Positions 52,600 to 63,702 are shown, counted from the stretch's first letter. The stretch: DNA of 64,000 bases from Halisarca cf. caerulea (GCA_963170055.1 CAUJGJ010000444.1:6923618-6987617), one strand, 5' to 3'. Program-made: numbers and translations. Notes: generated by a model not told the origin, from the sequence alone.

Positions 52600-54716
52600 G
52601 GCACTCTTGGTTTTGGCTTTAGTGATCACTTGATTTGCTTTGCTGTATTTAATTGGAAGACTTCATCTCCTCCTAAGAAAAGTCCATCACTCGGTCGTTC
52701 ATACAAGAAATTCAATCCTTTGTAGTTTCAGAATGAGCTGAAAGTAGTACCTTGGTCTATTATGGACATTTTTGATGATATTGATGATAAAGTCAATGTA
52801 TATAAACCTTCTTTTGAAAGATGTTGCTGACCACTGTGCTCCGTTGGTCAAGAAGAAGCCGTGCAAGGCTATTGCACCATGGATCTCGAATGACCTCCGT
52901 AGAAAGATGGCTCATAGAAATAGGCTATATCGTAAATTCCTCAAGTCCAGATTGCCATGTGACCTTATCTCCTACTGGAAGTTCCGCAATCATGTTGTCT
53001 ATCTCCAACGGAAAGCAAAGAGCCAGTATCTGATGAAATTGGTTAACAGTTGTGCTTCTGCATCATCTATTTGGTCTGCCTTAAAAGTATTTCAAAATAA
53101 TGGAAACATCACCAAATCTTGTTCTTCATCTCTGTCATCAGCTAGTGCATTAAACTCTCACTTTGCACAAGTTTGTCGCGAAATTCCTTTGCCATCCTTC
53201 TCATCTACTTTGGATAGTCCAAGTTTGGATCAAACTTCCATTGTTCTTGACATCCCACAACTGTCATCTCAAGAGTGTGCATCTATAATCATCCGTTTGA
53301 AGTCCAATCATTCTGTTGGCCATGACCTGATAAGTCCCGTTATTTTGAAATCTGCTCCCTCACAACTGTCCATCCCATTGTCATCTATTATCAATGATTC
53401 TATCTCAGAGAAGTACTTTCCTTCTCAGTGGAAGTCAGCGATAGTTCATCCTTTGCACAAGAGTGGTCCATTGGATGTGTGCTCGAATTATCGTCCTATC
53501 TCAATCTTGCCTGCTGCCAGCAAAGTTGCTCAAATGTACCTAGCAGACCTTCTAAAGTCACACCTGGAAGAGAATAACCTACTCTATCCCTTTCAATCTG
53601 GATTCAGACAAGGACACTCCACACAGTCCCTATTATTATATCTTTGTGACTCATGGTACAAGTCTCTAGACAATGGGAAGTATGTTGGTGTGGTTTTCTT
53701 AGACATATCAAAGGCGTTCGATACAGTTAACCATGAACTCCTGTTACGCAAATTACAGTCACAATTCTTCCTATCATCATCTCTTTGCTGCCTTCTTCGG
53801 TCTTACCTCAATCATCGCTGTCAATCGGTACTTGCAAATGGTCATCTTTCCAATTTTACTGAGCTATCTTCTGGCGTTCCACAAGGCTCAATTCTCGGTC
53901 CTATCCTATTCTCAATGTTTATCAATGATCTTCCTGCTGCAGTCCACTCCTCTGTTGATACAGCATTATTTGCTGATGACTCAACATTCTATGCATCTGG
54001 GTCAGACCCTTCTATCATTGAAAGGAACATAAACTCTGCTCTTGTATCTATACAATCTTGGATGAAAACGAAATGGTTTGATCGTGAATGAACTGAAGAC
54101 TAAATGTATGTTAATTCATTCTAGTAGGCGTTCATCTCCTCCTCTAAACATTTTGTACAATGGCAATCCTATCGAACAAGTGAGTACTTTTAAACTACTG
54201 GGTGTTATCATTGATCATCACCTGACTTGGACCTGCCACATTGACTTTGTTGTGAAACGGGTTTCAAGAAATCTGTGTCTTTTACGACGTCTAGCTCGGT
54301 ATCTCCCTAGGAAAGCCTTAGTCACATTCTACTTTGCTAAAATTGCTTCGTATTTCAACTACTGCTCTTTGGTGTGGAGTTCATGCTCAAGTACCAATGC
54401 TAAGCGCCTTCAACTAGCTCAAAACTATGCAGCAAGAATTATCCTGCGACGGTGCAAATTCTCTTCAGCATCTGAGGCCCGCAGCCAGCTAGGATGGCCC
54501 AGTCTAGAGGAGGTTAGGTCCATCTACCTTCGTCGTCTCCTGTCATCCATCCAGGATAATAGTGTAACACCCTACTTCACCCTACTTGTGCAGTTTGGTG
54601 AAGCCTATCTCCAGCTGCCACAATCATCGCACAAGGTCATCTGTGAAGGGCTGCCTCCATCTCTCCCAACCCAAATCGAACTTTGGCAAATCAGCCATTT
54701 CATACAGACTTTGTAA
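52600..54716 (+). pseudogene. LINE: reverse transcriptase and C-terminal domain
   Basis: After the linker (APWISNDLRRKMAHRNRLYR) the RT reads FPSQWKSAIVHPLHKSG, NYRPISILPAASKVAQMYLA, FQSGFRQGHSTQSLLLYL, VGVVFLDISKAFDTVNHELL, LSSGVPQGSILGPILFSMFI and ALFADDSTFYASG, whose FADD holds the catalytic Asp pair. A frameshift near 54080 separates the C-terminal block LIVNELKTKCMLIHSSR, FKLLGVIIDHHLTW and the end SHFIQTL at 54716. The domain order and motifs fit the CR1/L2/jockey group. Because breaks are few, the copy is relatively young. Confidence 0.9.
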
Positions 54717-54803
54717 ACTTTCCCATGTATAAGGTGATACCACATTTTTTCTTTAATTTTATTTTTAATTGTATTTTTATTTTATTAAATTATTTACACC
54801 TTG

Positions 54804-55548
54804 CGCAGGTATGTTATGGTACTTTTCGCCATAAAACAAAATGGCGCCGCTTTCGAATGGCTAGTATAAATTGCCTTGTTTTCTCTTCCTGAAAGTGGAA
54901 AGACTGAAGAAAGCATCTAGATAGTATTTTGTGCATATGTAATTTAAAGAAAGAAAAACATTGTACGTGCTGTACATGGTCGATTTTTAACCATACTAAA
55001 ATAAGCAAAAAACAAAAGGCGCGGGTCTAGACATCTGAATTTAAATGCGCAAGTGAATTCAGAAGACAGAACATGTCCAAATCTTACTTTTCTGATTTGG
55101 GGAAAACGCTGCTCCATTCCACGGCTGTTATGTCCAAGGATTTCTGATCACGAAGAACGGCTATGGCAACAAATGGCTGCGCATAAACTGAACAGATGGA
55201 TCGACAATCTTCCCCAAATCAGAATTTTAAGTTCAGCCCTTCAGCGATAATCTGACAAAGTTTTAAGTGTCTACGTAGAGATCTAGACCCGCGCTTTTTT
55301 CGCCATAAAATCCTTGTGGACTGGAGTGCTTCTTTAGGCCTTTGTCACATGATATCACATGTCCACGAAGGCAAACTCTCCAAATACTCGCACGTATTAG
55401 CCTATAATGACGTATAATAGTCGTGTTTAAGCTGTGGTCACATGGCCAGACCGTGATAAACTGTCTGAGGCGTAATAATCTAATCGCATAGCTTGTTAAA
55501 CCACAAAACGCCCCCTTTTATCCTCGATTCTGCCATGACATACCTGCG
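54804..55548. mobile_element. Element E, non-autonomous DNA transposon (CGCAGG ends)
   Basis: The left end CGCAGGTATGTTATGG mirrors the right end CCATGACATACCTGCG. TG lies on both flanks (54802-54803 and 55549-55550). It carries AAAATGGCGCCG about 35 bp inside the left end. It is homologous to element F: both contain an AACATGTCC...TCTTACTTT block, CTGTTATGTC(C/T)AAGGATTTCTG, and an inverted CTGATTTGGGGAA / TTCCCCAAATCAG pair. It is inserted in the LINE 3' UTR. No transposase. Confidence 0.88.
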
Positions 55549-55906
55549 TGCTACATTGTGTATGTTTGCCTTATTTTACATGTTCATTGCTTTTTGGATT
55601 TCATCTTAGTTTTCTCCCACTTTATAAGTTTTTCTATTATCTCATCCTTTCATTCATCACACTTTCTTTGCCTTTCTTGCAATAGTTGATATATCACTCT
55701 GCATGCTTAAATTTCTTTTTCTTTTCTTTTTTTGTTCTGGAAACCCTGTGAAGTAGCCTGCATTGGCTAAGTGGTCCCAGTTTATTATATAATTCTGATT
55801 CTGATTCTGATTCTGATTCTGTAAGGCATGAGAGCCAATTTCGCTTTCGCTCTGCTTTGTCCCATTTCCACCTGAACGACAACAACCTTGCACCAGAAAG
55901 GGGGAC

Positions 55907-56790
55907 CGCAGGTAAGTTATGTCCAGTTTTGCCATAAAACAAAATGGCGGCCACTTCCGAACATCTTGAATTTAAGGCCTTTTTTTAACTTTTTATAGAT
56001 ACCAAGCCCCCAAAAACAGCACAAACAGAGAGTAAAACCTTTATATCGTATGCATATGTACATAAAGCAACCAACAAAGTTTTGAAATTTCTGTATGACC
56101 GATTTTCCGTCACCATATGAAAATAGTAAAGATTCAAAAACGCGGTCGAGAAAATCTCCAAGTTTGAGCACACAAGTCAATTCACAAGACACAACATGTC
56201 CTTATCTTACTTTCCTGGTTATGGGAGAACGATAGTCCATTCCTCCGCTGTTATGTCTAAGGATTTCTGCTATAAAAGTACGGTAGTAACAGCCAACAGC
56301 TAGACATAAACTGAACGGAAAGAGCTACAGTCTTCTCATAACCAGCATTTGAAGTTCGGTCTTTAAGGGATAAGCTGACGTAGTATCAAACATATAGACC
56401 AAAGTTTGCTCGACCGCGTGTTTGGACATAACTTTCTTATGGACAAGAGTTCTTCTCAAGCCTTGGTCACATGTTCACCACGTGTTCTCGAGTGTATAGA
56501 GGCTAATTTATACGCAGTTACATACGGTCATAACTTCGGAGGCAAGTCAGAACTTTCGAAGCTCGATTACTCGCAAATTTGCAAGTTTACAGTTTACTAC
56601 CATTCATTTGCTAACTTGGTCGGCCAGAATCACTTCTATTGATGGTGCAACCATTCGAATCTTGAATTTTAGCGAGATGGTCACACAGTAAGAACGTGAT
56701 AATTTGTATTAGGCGTGACGATTTAATTGCATACCTGTCAAAACCACAGGATGCCCTTTGCAACCACGAATCTGCCATAACCTACCTGCG
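55907..56790. mobile_element. Element F, non-autonomous DNA transposon (CGCAGG ends)
   Basis: The left end CGCAGGTAAGTTATG mirrors the right end CATAACCTACCTGCG, with AC on both flanks (55905-55906 and 56791-56792). AAAATGGCGGCC lies about 35 bp inside. It aligns with element E over most of its length, and its inner inverted pair is CTGGTTATGGGAGAA / TTCTCATAACCAG. That pair occupies the same place as in E but with a different sequence, so base pairing is kept while bases changed. Confidence 0.88.
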
Positions 56791-57190
56791 ACACCTGGTT
56801 ATGATAAACTGTACAAGGTCAGACCACTGCTGACACACATAACCTCCAATAGCCAGGCATCGTACCAACTTCACCAGCAAGTAGCCATTGATGAGGCGAT
56901 GGGAACCCTTAAAGGGCAGGAGCAGCTTGAAGCAGTACATGCCCATGAAGCCCATCACATGCAGCTACAAGTGCTGGTGCCTTGGGACTCGACAAACGGC
57001 CACATGTATACCAGAGGAGCAGTGGGGACCTTGATGGGGATGGGCTGGGCTCCAGTGTTGTGTAGAAGTTGATGCAGCCTCTGTACAACAAGAACCACCA
57101 TGTATACATGGATGCCTTTGCCCTTAATGTCATGCCATAGAGACCTTGGAGTTCTGGTATCAAACAACCTAGTCACATCAGATCCATCTG
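56791..57190 (+). pseudogene. piggyBac transposase middle fragment, fifth copy
   Basis: The frame reads GYDKLYKVRPLLTHITSNSQ, then YQLHQQVAIDEAMGTLKGQE with its catalytic Asp (DEAM). A later, frameshifted block reads PLYNKNHHVYMDAFALNVMP (near 57085-57135), corresponding to the HxxYxDNFFTS motif with Asp. The N- and C-terminal domains are missing. Confidence 0.75.
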
Positions 57191-59480
57191 TATGCAAGCT
57201 TACAAATCTCTAAATTTTATTAGAAGTATTCACACACATCATTCATCTATTCCATTAAGAAAACATTTCTTTATAACCCTTGTAAGAAGTCGATTAACCT
57301 ACTGTTCTCAACTCTGGAGACCATATATGTTATATTATTAAACTATAATACAGAATGAAATTCAATCCCCATCAATACTGTATTGAAATTCACATCCAAA
57401 CATTTACAACATAAAATTTGAAAAAATGAGGTTTGCTCAACATTGACATTGTACATAAGCAAGATAAGATGGTTTTGTCTACAACGGCATCTTTACGTAT
57501 CTCTCCATCCTGTATATGTTCCTTTGTTACCTCCATATTCAGCTGTTATTCCTGTAATTTAACTCGATTCAGTCATCTAGAAAAACAGACATTCGAAATG
57601 TTACAATATCGATGGCTAAAGCCAAATAGCATCAAACAAACGGCAGCGCAGAAACTCACTTAAGATCACGGAGAACCAATTCCGACATCTCTATAAAATT
57701 AAAATTTTGGCTTCTTCTCTTCCACATGAACATCAACACGCGCGTTCGTTTTCAGGTTCGAGTCGCTCCAAGGTAGCACGCCGTGCATGCCATCTAATAG
57801 AACCAAGCTATACACTAACTTTCTTTCTTTCTATGCTCTTTCTGTACCTTCAAATTTGAATGTAGCATTCCTTCGCGCATGTGTAGAAGGCACGTTGCTA
57901 TCACGTGACGTCACCTTTTCAATCCATATCGGAAGCTAAGAACATCCTCAGACCATAGATCCTCTAACACTTATGCTTAGACATGAACCCCTTGGAGATG
58001 ATCTCCATCTACAACTACTAAGGTTAAGCTGAGCAAGCTGCACACAACAAACTGTGACAGAATATAGGCCTGCAAATACAAGGCTTAGCTGGGATCGGAT
58101 GTACTAGGAATCACTGGCAGCCATTAGTCCCAAAAAGTACTTCATGGTAATAAGGTGGGGATGATTGTTGCATAGGGCTACACAGACTTGTGGATGAGCA
58201 TGCATGCATGTGTCTGACCAGATGGGTATATAGGTCTAGATACTAGGTAAGGATAAAAATGGCCCTCATTTCTGTCCTTACCTTGGGCAATGGGCTATAG
58301 AGATGATGCAAAGCTAGGTCTTTAAGACAGAGGTTTGTGTCCTGAGTGCAGTGTGAAAATTCCAATACATCCTGCATTTTCAACTTGAATAGCATTGCAT
58401 TATTATAACCTATATGCATGGTGCAGGAAATTGTACGCTGAACCCATGCAGTCTCGGCTGTCTGGCCTTATGCCTGCCTGTCCATACCAATGCCCATCTT
58501 GCCCTATACCAGTCTGCAATTTCTATGCTGTTATGGACTCCATGCTTTCCTCTTCTTGGTAAATTCTGTACAATGTTCATAAGCCTGCATGGTGGTTACC
58601 TGCTTGTTTCAAGCATGTAAATGGCCTGTAGATATCATTTTGGGTAAAATCTTGTTGCAACAGCCATGAAACATGGTTGGAAAGTCAAATCAAGGTTGTA
58701 ACATGGTTGTTTTGTCCTGCAAACATGGTTGCATTTTTGACCTGGGGTGACACCAAAAATGCACTTCCTTGAGGACCATCTAGTGCAATGGATGGAAAGG
58801 TGGCAGTGGGCACCATAACCCTAACCCTATGGGGAACATGGAGCAGAAAGCATCCACGCCATTTTCAACCAGCTAGAGCGAACATACTCAATTAGAAATC
58901 CACTACAAAGACTGGAGAAAATAGTACACGAACACCCTCTCCAAGTACACCCTTCCAACCTTGCATGCATACCACAAATTAAAAAGAGGCAAGTATAACA
59001 TGCACATACACACATGCCCACACGCATGCACGCACACACACACACACATACAAGACAAGCTTTTAATTCTTATTATATTATTGACATATTAAAATGCATG
59101 AAAGTATTAAGAAAAATGCACTGACATCGCAAAATAGGACAGAAAGTGAGGGTCAAAGTTGCCCTTGACAACCGTGTGTAATAAATCCCAGAAATAAGCC
59201 TAGTTTCTGGCACCAATATTTGCCCTGAAAGTCAGAGAGTCGACTTGCACACAGTAACCTTTGGTACACAGAAGTATACAGAAATGTGCATGTGTATACG
59301 TATTTTGTCCGCATGCTTGAATGGCAGCCAAGCAAAGGAGCTTTTCTCTACGAGAAAAACAAGCCGCTGTACATGTAGCTTTGGAAAACAAAAAATTGCT
59401 AGGCAGTACTAAGATTTTCTGTTTCTGAGAAGCTTGTTAGAGACTGGAAGCAAGCTCACACCGGTGGAAAGTGGGATGGA
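57191..59480. other. About 2.3 kb without recognisable genes
   Basis: Mostly AT-rich non-coding sequence. A TGACGTCA palindrome occurs at 57906. A short CA run (about 59030-59050) is present. Small open frames such as 58414-58620 lack motifs. Two ACCCTAACCCTA-like words at 58816 are too short to be a telomere remnant. Confidence 0.45.
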
Positions 59481-60500
59481 GTTAGTCTGGCGTAGCTCAG
59501 ACCCAAACTCGCTCAGCCATTTTCGGGGACTTACGTCACCAGGCGAGCGAGAATGGGTCTGGCGCAACTCATCATCCGTAAGGCTGCTTGTCACAGCTCG
59601 ACCTTGACGCTTGTGAAAGGTTAATTGATGATGCAATAATACTTTGATTCATTAGTTGACAGCAAAATAAAACAATCAAGTTGCGTAATAAACGATCCGG
59701 GACAGATGTACTGTTCCAGCTCAGATACGTACTGAAAAACCACACGGAAACTCGGTGTTGTTTGGACAACCTTTACTCCGGCAGAATGCTCTATGTAACT
59801 CAAAGAATTCTTTAGTTGTCTTGGGCAAATCTTTCCCTAGACAGGTGTCTTTTTTGTCGAAGGATAGGTTGTACGCCCGACGTCAACAAAAAGATCCTCA
59901 ATGGAGACTTGGCCACCAATCTAACGTCCCGTTTTGTGTCATCAGGCCTTCTGTGCTGCCCCCCAACAAGTATTCGCCCTATCCAAGCTGCCCACGAACG
60001 TTAGTAAGGTTGTATAGTCCCCGGCTACACCTTTGATTTAGTCTGCTCCTGGGAGACGTTGGAGTAAAGGTCCCAAACGAAGTCCTTGAGATCTCTGAGG
60101 ATAAAAAATAGCAATTAGGCAGGTGATGTTAGATTGGCGGCCATGCGAGTCTCTATCTGAGGATCTTTTCATTGATGTCGGGCGTACAGCCTGACATCAA
60201 TGACTAAGAAGACGCCATTCTTTGGAAAGATGGGTCCAAGACAACTAAAGAACTTTTCGACTTATGTAGAGCTGCTGCAAGTTGTCGGAGTAAACAACAC
60301 CGAGTCCATAGGAGCATAGACATATCCTCTGTCGACATTGCTTCGGCCAACTTCTGTAAATGAGTTATCATAACACCTGCGCATTAGAAGCTCAACTTCA
60401 TCTTTTGACTCCGCCCCAGTGCACCCTTTTGAATGATGAGTTGCGCCAGACCCATTCTCGCTCGCCTGGTGACGTCAGTCCCCGATAAGGCCGAGAAACT
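59481..60500. mobile_element. Foldback-type element, about 1.0 kb
   Basis: The outer arms are inverted: 59482 (GTCTGGCGTAGCTCAGACCC, GCGAGAATGGGTCTGGCGCA) versus 60428-60500 (TTGCGCCAGACCCATTCTCG, GTGACGTCAGTCCCCG). The inverted similarity continues inside, for example TTCTTTAGTTGTCTTGG at about 59806 versus CCAAGACAACTAAAGAA at about 60235, and GTACGCCCGACGTCAA versus TGATGTCGGGCGTAC. Arms total roughly 400 bp each with gaps. A solo arm occurs at 16378. No transposase. Confidence 0.75.
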
Positions 60501-60829
60501 CAAGCTATCGGCAGAGGTGCTACTGCTAGGTTTCCAGACTTTGGAGAGAGCTGCTTGCTTGGACTTTGAATTTACTCCAATATGATATTCAATATGCCTT
60601 TCTTCTACTTGAGAGCAAGAAGGCAAAAATGGAATCTTTTTAGGTGACTTCATAAGCTCTACATGTGACTAACATGTGCATTTTAGTAAAATGTGTTACT
60701 ATTCAATGAAATTCCTTTGCAAACCACACAATGCCCTCTGTTTCCGGAAAAGGGATATGTTATACCAGTGTACAAGTTCTGTGCAACACCTTAGCCATAC
60801 ACAGCATCCATTGACCCAGTGGAAAGCAT

Positions 60830-61190
60830 GCATAGTAGTCATGTGAAAGCTGATGAAGATATTAACAAGCTCATTACAGCCAGACTGCACTGTGAAATTC
60901 TAGAAAAGAATGACCCGGATACATATAGCTTGAAAAGGACAATCAGGAACGCAAAATGAAGTATGAAGAAGCTATACCACTTTGAAAACCTATGGTATCT
61001 GAGCACTTGTATACCATAATTTATTTGTTACAGAATTTAACATCCATTTTGGTTTCCCAAGGACTGGAAGTGGTGCTTGTGATGGTCCTCAAGTACAAAC
61101 TGATGCTACTAATGAGCCTGAAAAGTCTCAGGTGGAGAAAGACCTAGAAGCACATCAGAAACTGGTCCAAGGAGACTAAAGCGCACAATC
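60830..61190 (+). pseudogene. Transposon-like protein exon (HADNC-type N-terminal region)
   Basis: The frame reads FNIHFGFPRTGSGACDGPQV then QTDATNEPEKSQVEKDLEAH with QKLVQGD and a stop. The pattern FxIxFGxPRxDxCxxCDxL...ELxxHxxKA is the segment that precedes the HADN block in a family of invertebrate transposon-like proteins. One of the expected cysteines is lost. Fragment only. Confidence 0.4.
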
Positions 61191-61364
61191 GTTATGACAG
61201 AGAACTTTCATGGGAAAACAAAACTAATAATCATAACTAATTTATTCTAATCTTATGGACATTACATTATAATTGAGATCATTGCAGTACAATACACTTG
61301 TTAAAAATGATGAAATTTACAATCAGAGTTCTTGCAGCTATGTAGTCATGTACCAGAATGAGTT

Positions 61365-62090
61365 TTGATTGTTTATAATGTCTGTTATCAATTGAGATTC
61401 ACCGCTGATTATGCTGAATCTTGGCCATGGTCCTCCAAGACTGGCCTATTCAGCAACAGGAAGACCAGTGTTGGAAGTGAAGAGAGCAATGGGAAGACCG
61501 GTGGTGGAAGTGAAGAGAGCAAGTACAAGACTGGTGGTGGAAGTGAAGAGAGCAATGGGAAGACCGGTGGTGGAAGTGAAGAGAGCAATGGGAAGACCGG
61601 TGGTGGAAGTGAAGAGAGCAATGGGAAGACCGGTGGTGGAAGTGAAGAGAGCAATGGGAAGACCGGTGGTGGAAGTGAAGAGAGCAATGGGAAGACCGGT
61701 GGTGGAAGTGAAGAGAGCAATGGGAAGACCGGTGGTGGAAGTGAAGAGAGCAATGGGAAGACCGGTGGTGGAAGTGAAGAGAGCAATGGGAAGACTGGTG
61801 GTGGAAGTGAAGAGAGCAATGGGAAGACCGGTGGTGGAAGTGAAGAGAGCAATGGGAAGACCGGTGGTGGAAGTGAAGAGAGCAATGGGAAGACCGGTGG
61901 TGGAAGTGAAGAGAGCAATGGGAAGACCGGTGGTGGAAGTGAAGAGAGCAAGTACAAGACTGGTGGTGGAGGGTGCAATGGCAGTCCACCAAGAAAAAGA
62001 GTCGGCACAAGAAGCACAGGGAGGGCCCCACCATTCACCAAAATACCGGTATTTAGCAATAACTGTATTTCTATAACTATATATGAATAA
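61365..62090 (+). other. Open frame over a 33-bp minisatellite, coding status doubtful
   Basis: A 241-codon frame contains 15 exact-length units of 11 residues (GSEESNGKTGG, two units with SKYK in place of SNGK). Because 33 is divisible by three and the unit lacks stops in five frames, other frames are open as well (for example EVKRAMGRPVV and, on the minus strand, LPPPVFPLLSS). The flanking parts (RFTADYAESWPWSSKTGL and SPPRKRVGTRSTGRAP) give no known domain. Confidence 0.3.
61473..61967. repeat. 33-bp minisatellite, 15 units
   Basis: Fifteen units of 33 bp follow the pattern GGAAGTGAAGAGAGCAATGG plus GAAGACCGGTGGT. Most are identical. Units 2 and 15 share AGTACAAGAC in place of ATGGGAAGAC, which suggests the array grew between two older variant units. 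Confidence 0.98.
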
Positions 62091-62330
62091 TGTGTGCACT
62101 GGAACATAGTTTATAGTTACGGTAACAATAATAATAAATAATTATTATTATATATATGTATATTATTTATTTTTATTTATTATTTACGGTAACAATGGTA
62201 ATATTAAATTTCAAAGAATCATGTAATATAATTAATATAATTAATATTAATAATTAGTACTGTTAAAGTCAAAATATCAGACAGTATTTCTTAGAGCCTT
62301 CAACCATTGACTCAGACAAGACAACAGTTC

Positions 62331-62532
62331 GGAGGGGAGACAGATAAAGCCAAGCACACTTCACCAACTGCTTCCAGGGATATACTTTTGGGCGTAAAAT
62401 CCCTCATGCCCAATCTCTTCAATGGGAGTGGGAGGGGAGACAGATAAAGCCAAGCACACTTCACCAGCTTCCCAGGGATATACTTTTGGGCGTAAAATCC
62501 CTCATGCCCAATCTCTTCAACGGGAGTGGGAG
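62331..62532. repeat. Tandem duplication, 2 x about 103 bp
   Basis: Two adjacent copies share GAGGGGAGACAGATAAAGCC, CTTTTGGGCGTAAAATCCCT and CATGCCCAATCTCTTCAA with a few differences (a short indel near 62390). This indicates a recent duplication. No gene is present. Confidence 0.93.
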
Positions 62533-63028
62533 GTCCTTACATTCTGTGCTAGAAGATCCACCACTCTTCGACAAGCTTGATCTGAAACACTTTCAATTGT
62601 ACTTAGAGAGTACCACGAGGCTCTCAGTTAAGTAATTTTAATGAAATTCATTTGTTTCTAATCATAGTTATATGCATTATAATCATATTCACGATGTCAG
62701 GCAAAACTCCCGACATTTCACACTAACTGCCTACAAATACCCCTTACGTATTTAAATACCCTTTCTCCCGCCTATTGAATATGTCAGAAAGGGCCGGATA
62801 CGCCAGACTAGGGTGCCCACTAATCTGAAATGGTGGAAAGCAATATCATACAGTGTTTGGTGTGGAAGGACAATGAGCCTACAACACTGCTAAATACAAT
62901 TTGCAACCCTGCCACTAGTCTCAAAGTTCTGATGGCACATATACAGAGTTCCCAATATGCTGTCATTATTGCATAATAGGACTGCAGAGAAGCATATTAT
63001 ATGGATATGAGTGAAAGTTTGCTGTATA

Positions 63029-63226
63029 GTAGATCCCGTAGATGTAGTAGATCCCGTAGATATAGTAGATCCCGTAGATGTAGTAGATCCCGTAGATGTA
63101 GTAGATCCCGTAGATGTAGTAGATCCCGTAGATGTAGTAGATCCCGTAGATGTAGTAGATCCCGTAGATGTAGTAGATCCCGTAGATGTAGTAGATCCCG
63201 TAGATGTAGTAGATCTTGTAGATGTA
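63029..63226. repeat. 18-bp minisatellite, about 11 units
   Basis: Units of 18 bp follow GTAGATCCCGTAGATGTA. Ten are near perfect, then units with TTG and CCGTTG decay at the right. The unit is a multiple of three and open in several frames, giving VDPVDV on the plus strand. Confidence 0.97.
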
Positions 63227-63259
63227 GTAGCCGTTGTAGATCCCAACGGTGAACAATCA

Positions 63260-63700
63260 GATTGTGGAATCGGATTAAACAACAACAGTGACAGATTCAG
63301 ACTGTGAAGAAGACACCTACCCTGTTGGCATAAGCACAGTCAAGACGATCCTGCTGCGTGCAATCCTGTGGCTAAACCTGCACTACTGGTTGACAGACAA
63401 CATGCCCACTGCCACCATTGGACATCACTTCCTTGCCCTTCCTGTAACATCTTCATGTCAATGGGCACCTCCACATGCAGTCATTCTACAAATGACAAAC
63501 TGACTCAACATCAGCAGAGGCTACGTAATAACCTAGCAGCCACACCCTCACTAACCCAATCTGCCTTGCATTCACACGGTATGGAGCTGGACATTATGAT
63601 GCTGTTATTGCAAAATCAACCAGCAGCCAAGAGCAACAAAACCACTTCAGTGATGAACAACAAAGTGAATTGACTGCACCTGCGGTAAAACTTGCAAAAA
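63260..63700. other. No confident gene
   Basis: About 440 bases. A frame at 63368-63673 has Cys/His pairs (HCHHW, CPSC) and Gln/Asn/Ser-rich sequence but no known fold. It may be a linker of the transposase that starts just after. Confidence 0.3.
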
Positions 63701-63702
63701 CA

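Larger units (their letters stand above)
51359..55821 (+). mobile_element. CR1/L2-like LINE with 2A motif, PHD finger, endonuclease and RT
   Basis: The element comprises an N-terminal leader (51359), coding parts to 54716, a T/A-rich 3' UTR, and a microsatellite tail of ATTCTG units (55791-55821). Element E (54804-55548) is nested in the 3' UTR. The coding region is broken by at least four frameshifts (near 51610, 52590, 52810 and 54080) and one stop near 52724. The true 5' end is uncertain, because the preceding 110 bases are not diagnostic. Confidence 0.85.

Noticed and set aside
55765..55790. TGGCTAAGTGG resembling a tRNA A box
   Set aside because: There is no B box at the right distance and no cloverleaf; it belongs to a LINE 3' end that recurs near 530.
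58814..58832. AACCCTAACCCTA telomere-like word
   Set aside because: Only two units are present; this is expected by chance and not an interstitial telomere array.
61409..62107. Minus-strand frame of LPPPVFPLLSS repeats resembling a structural protein
   Set aside because: It is the antisense of a 33-bp minisatellite open in five frames, with no start context or domain.
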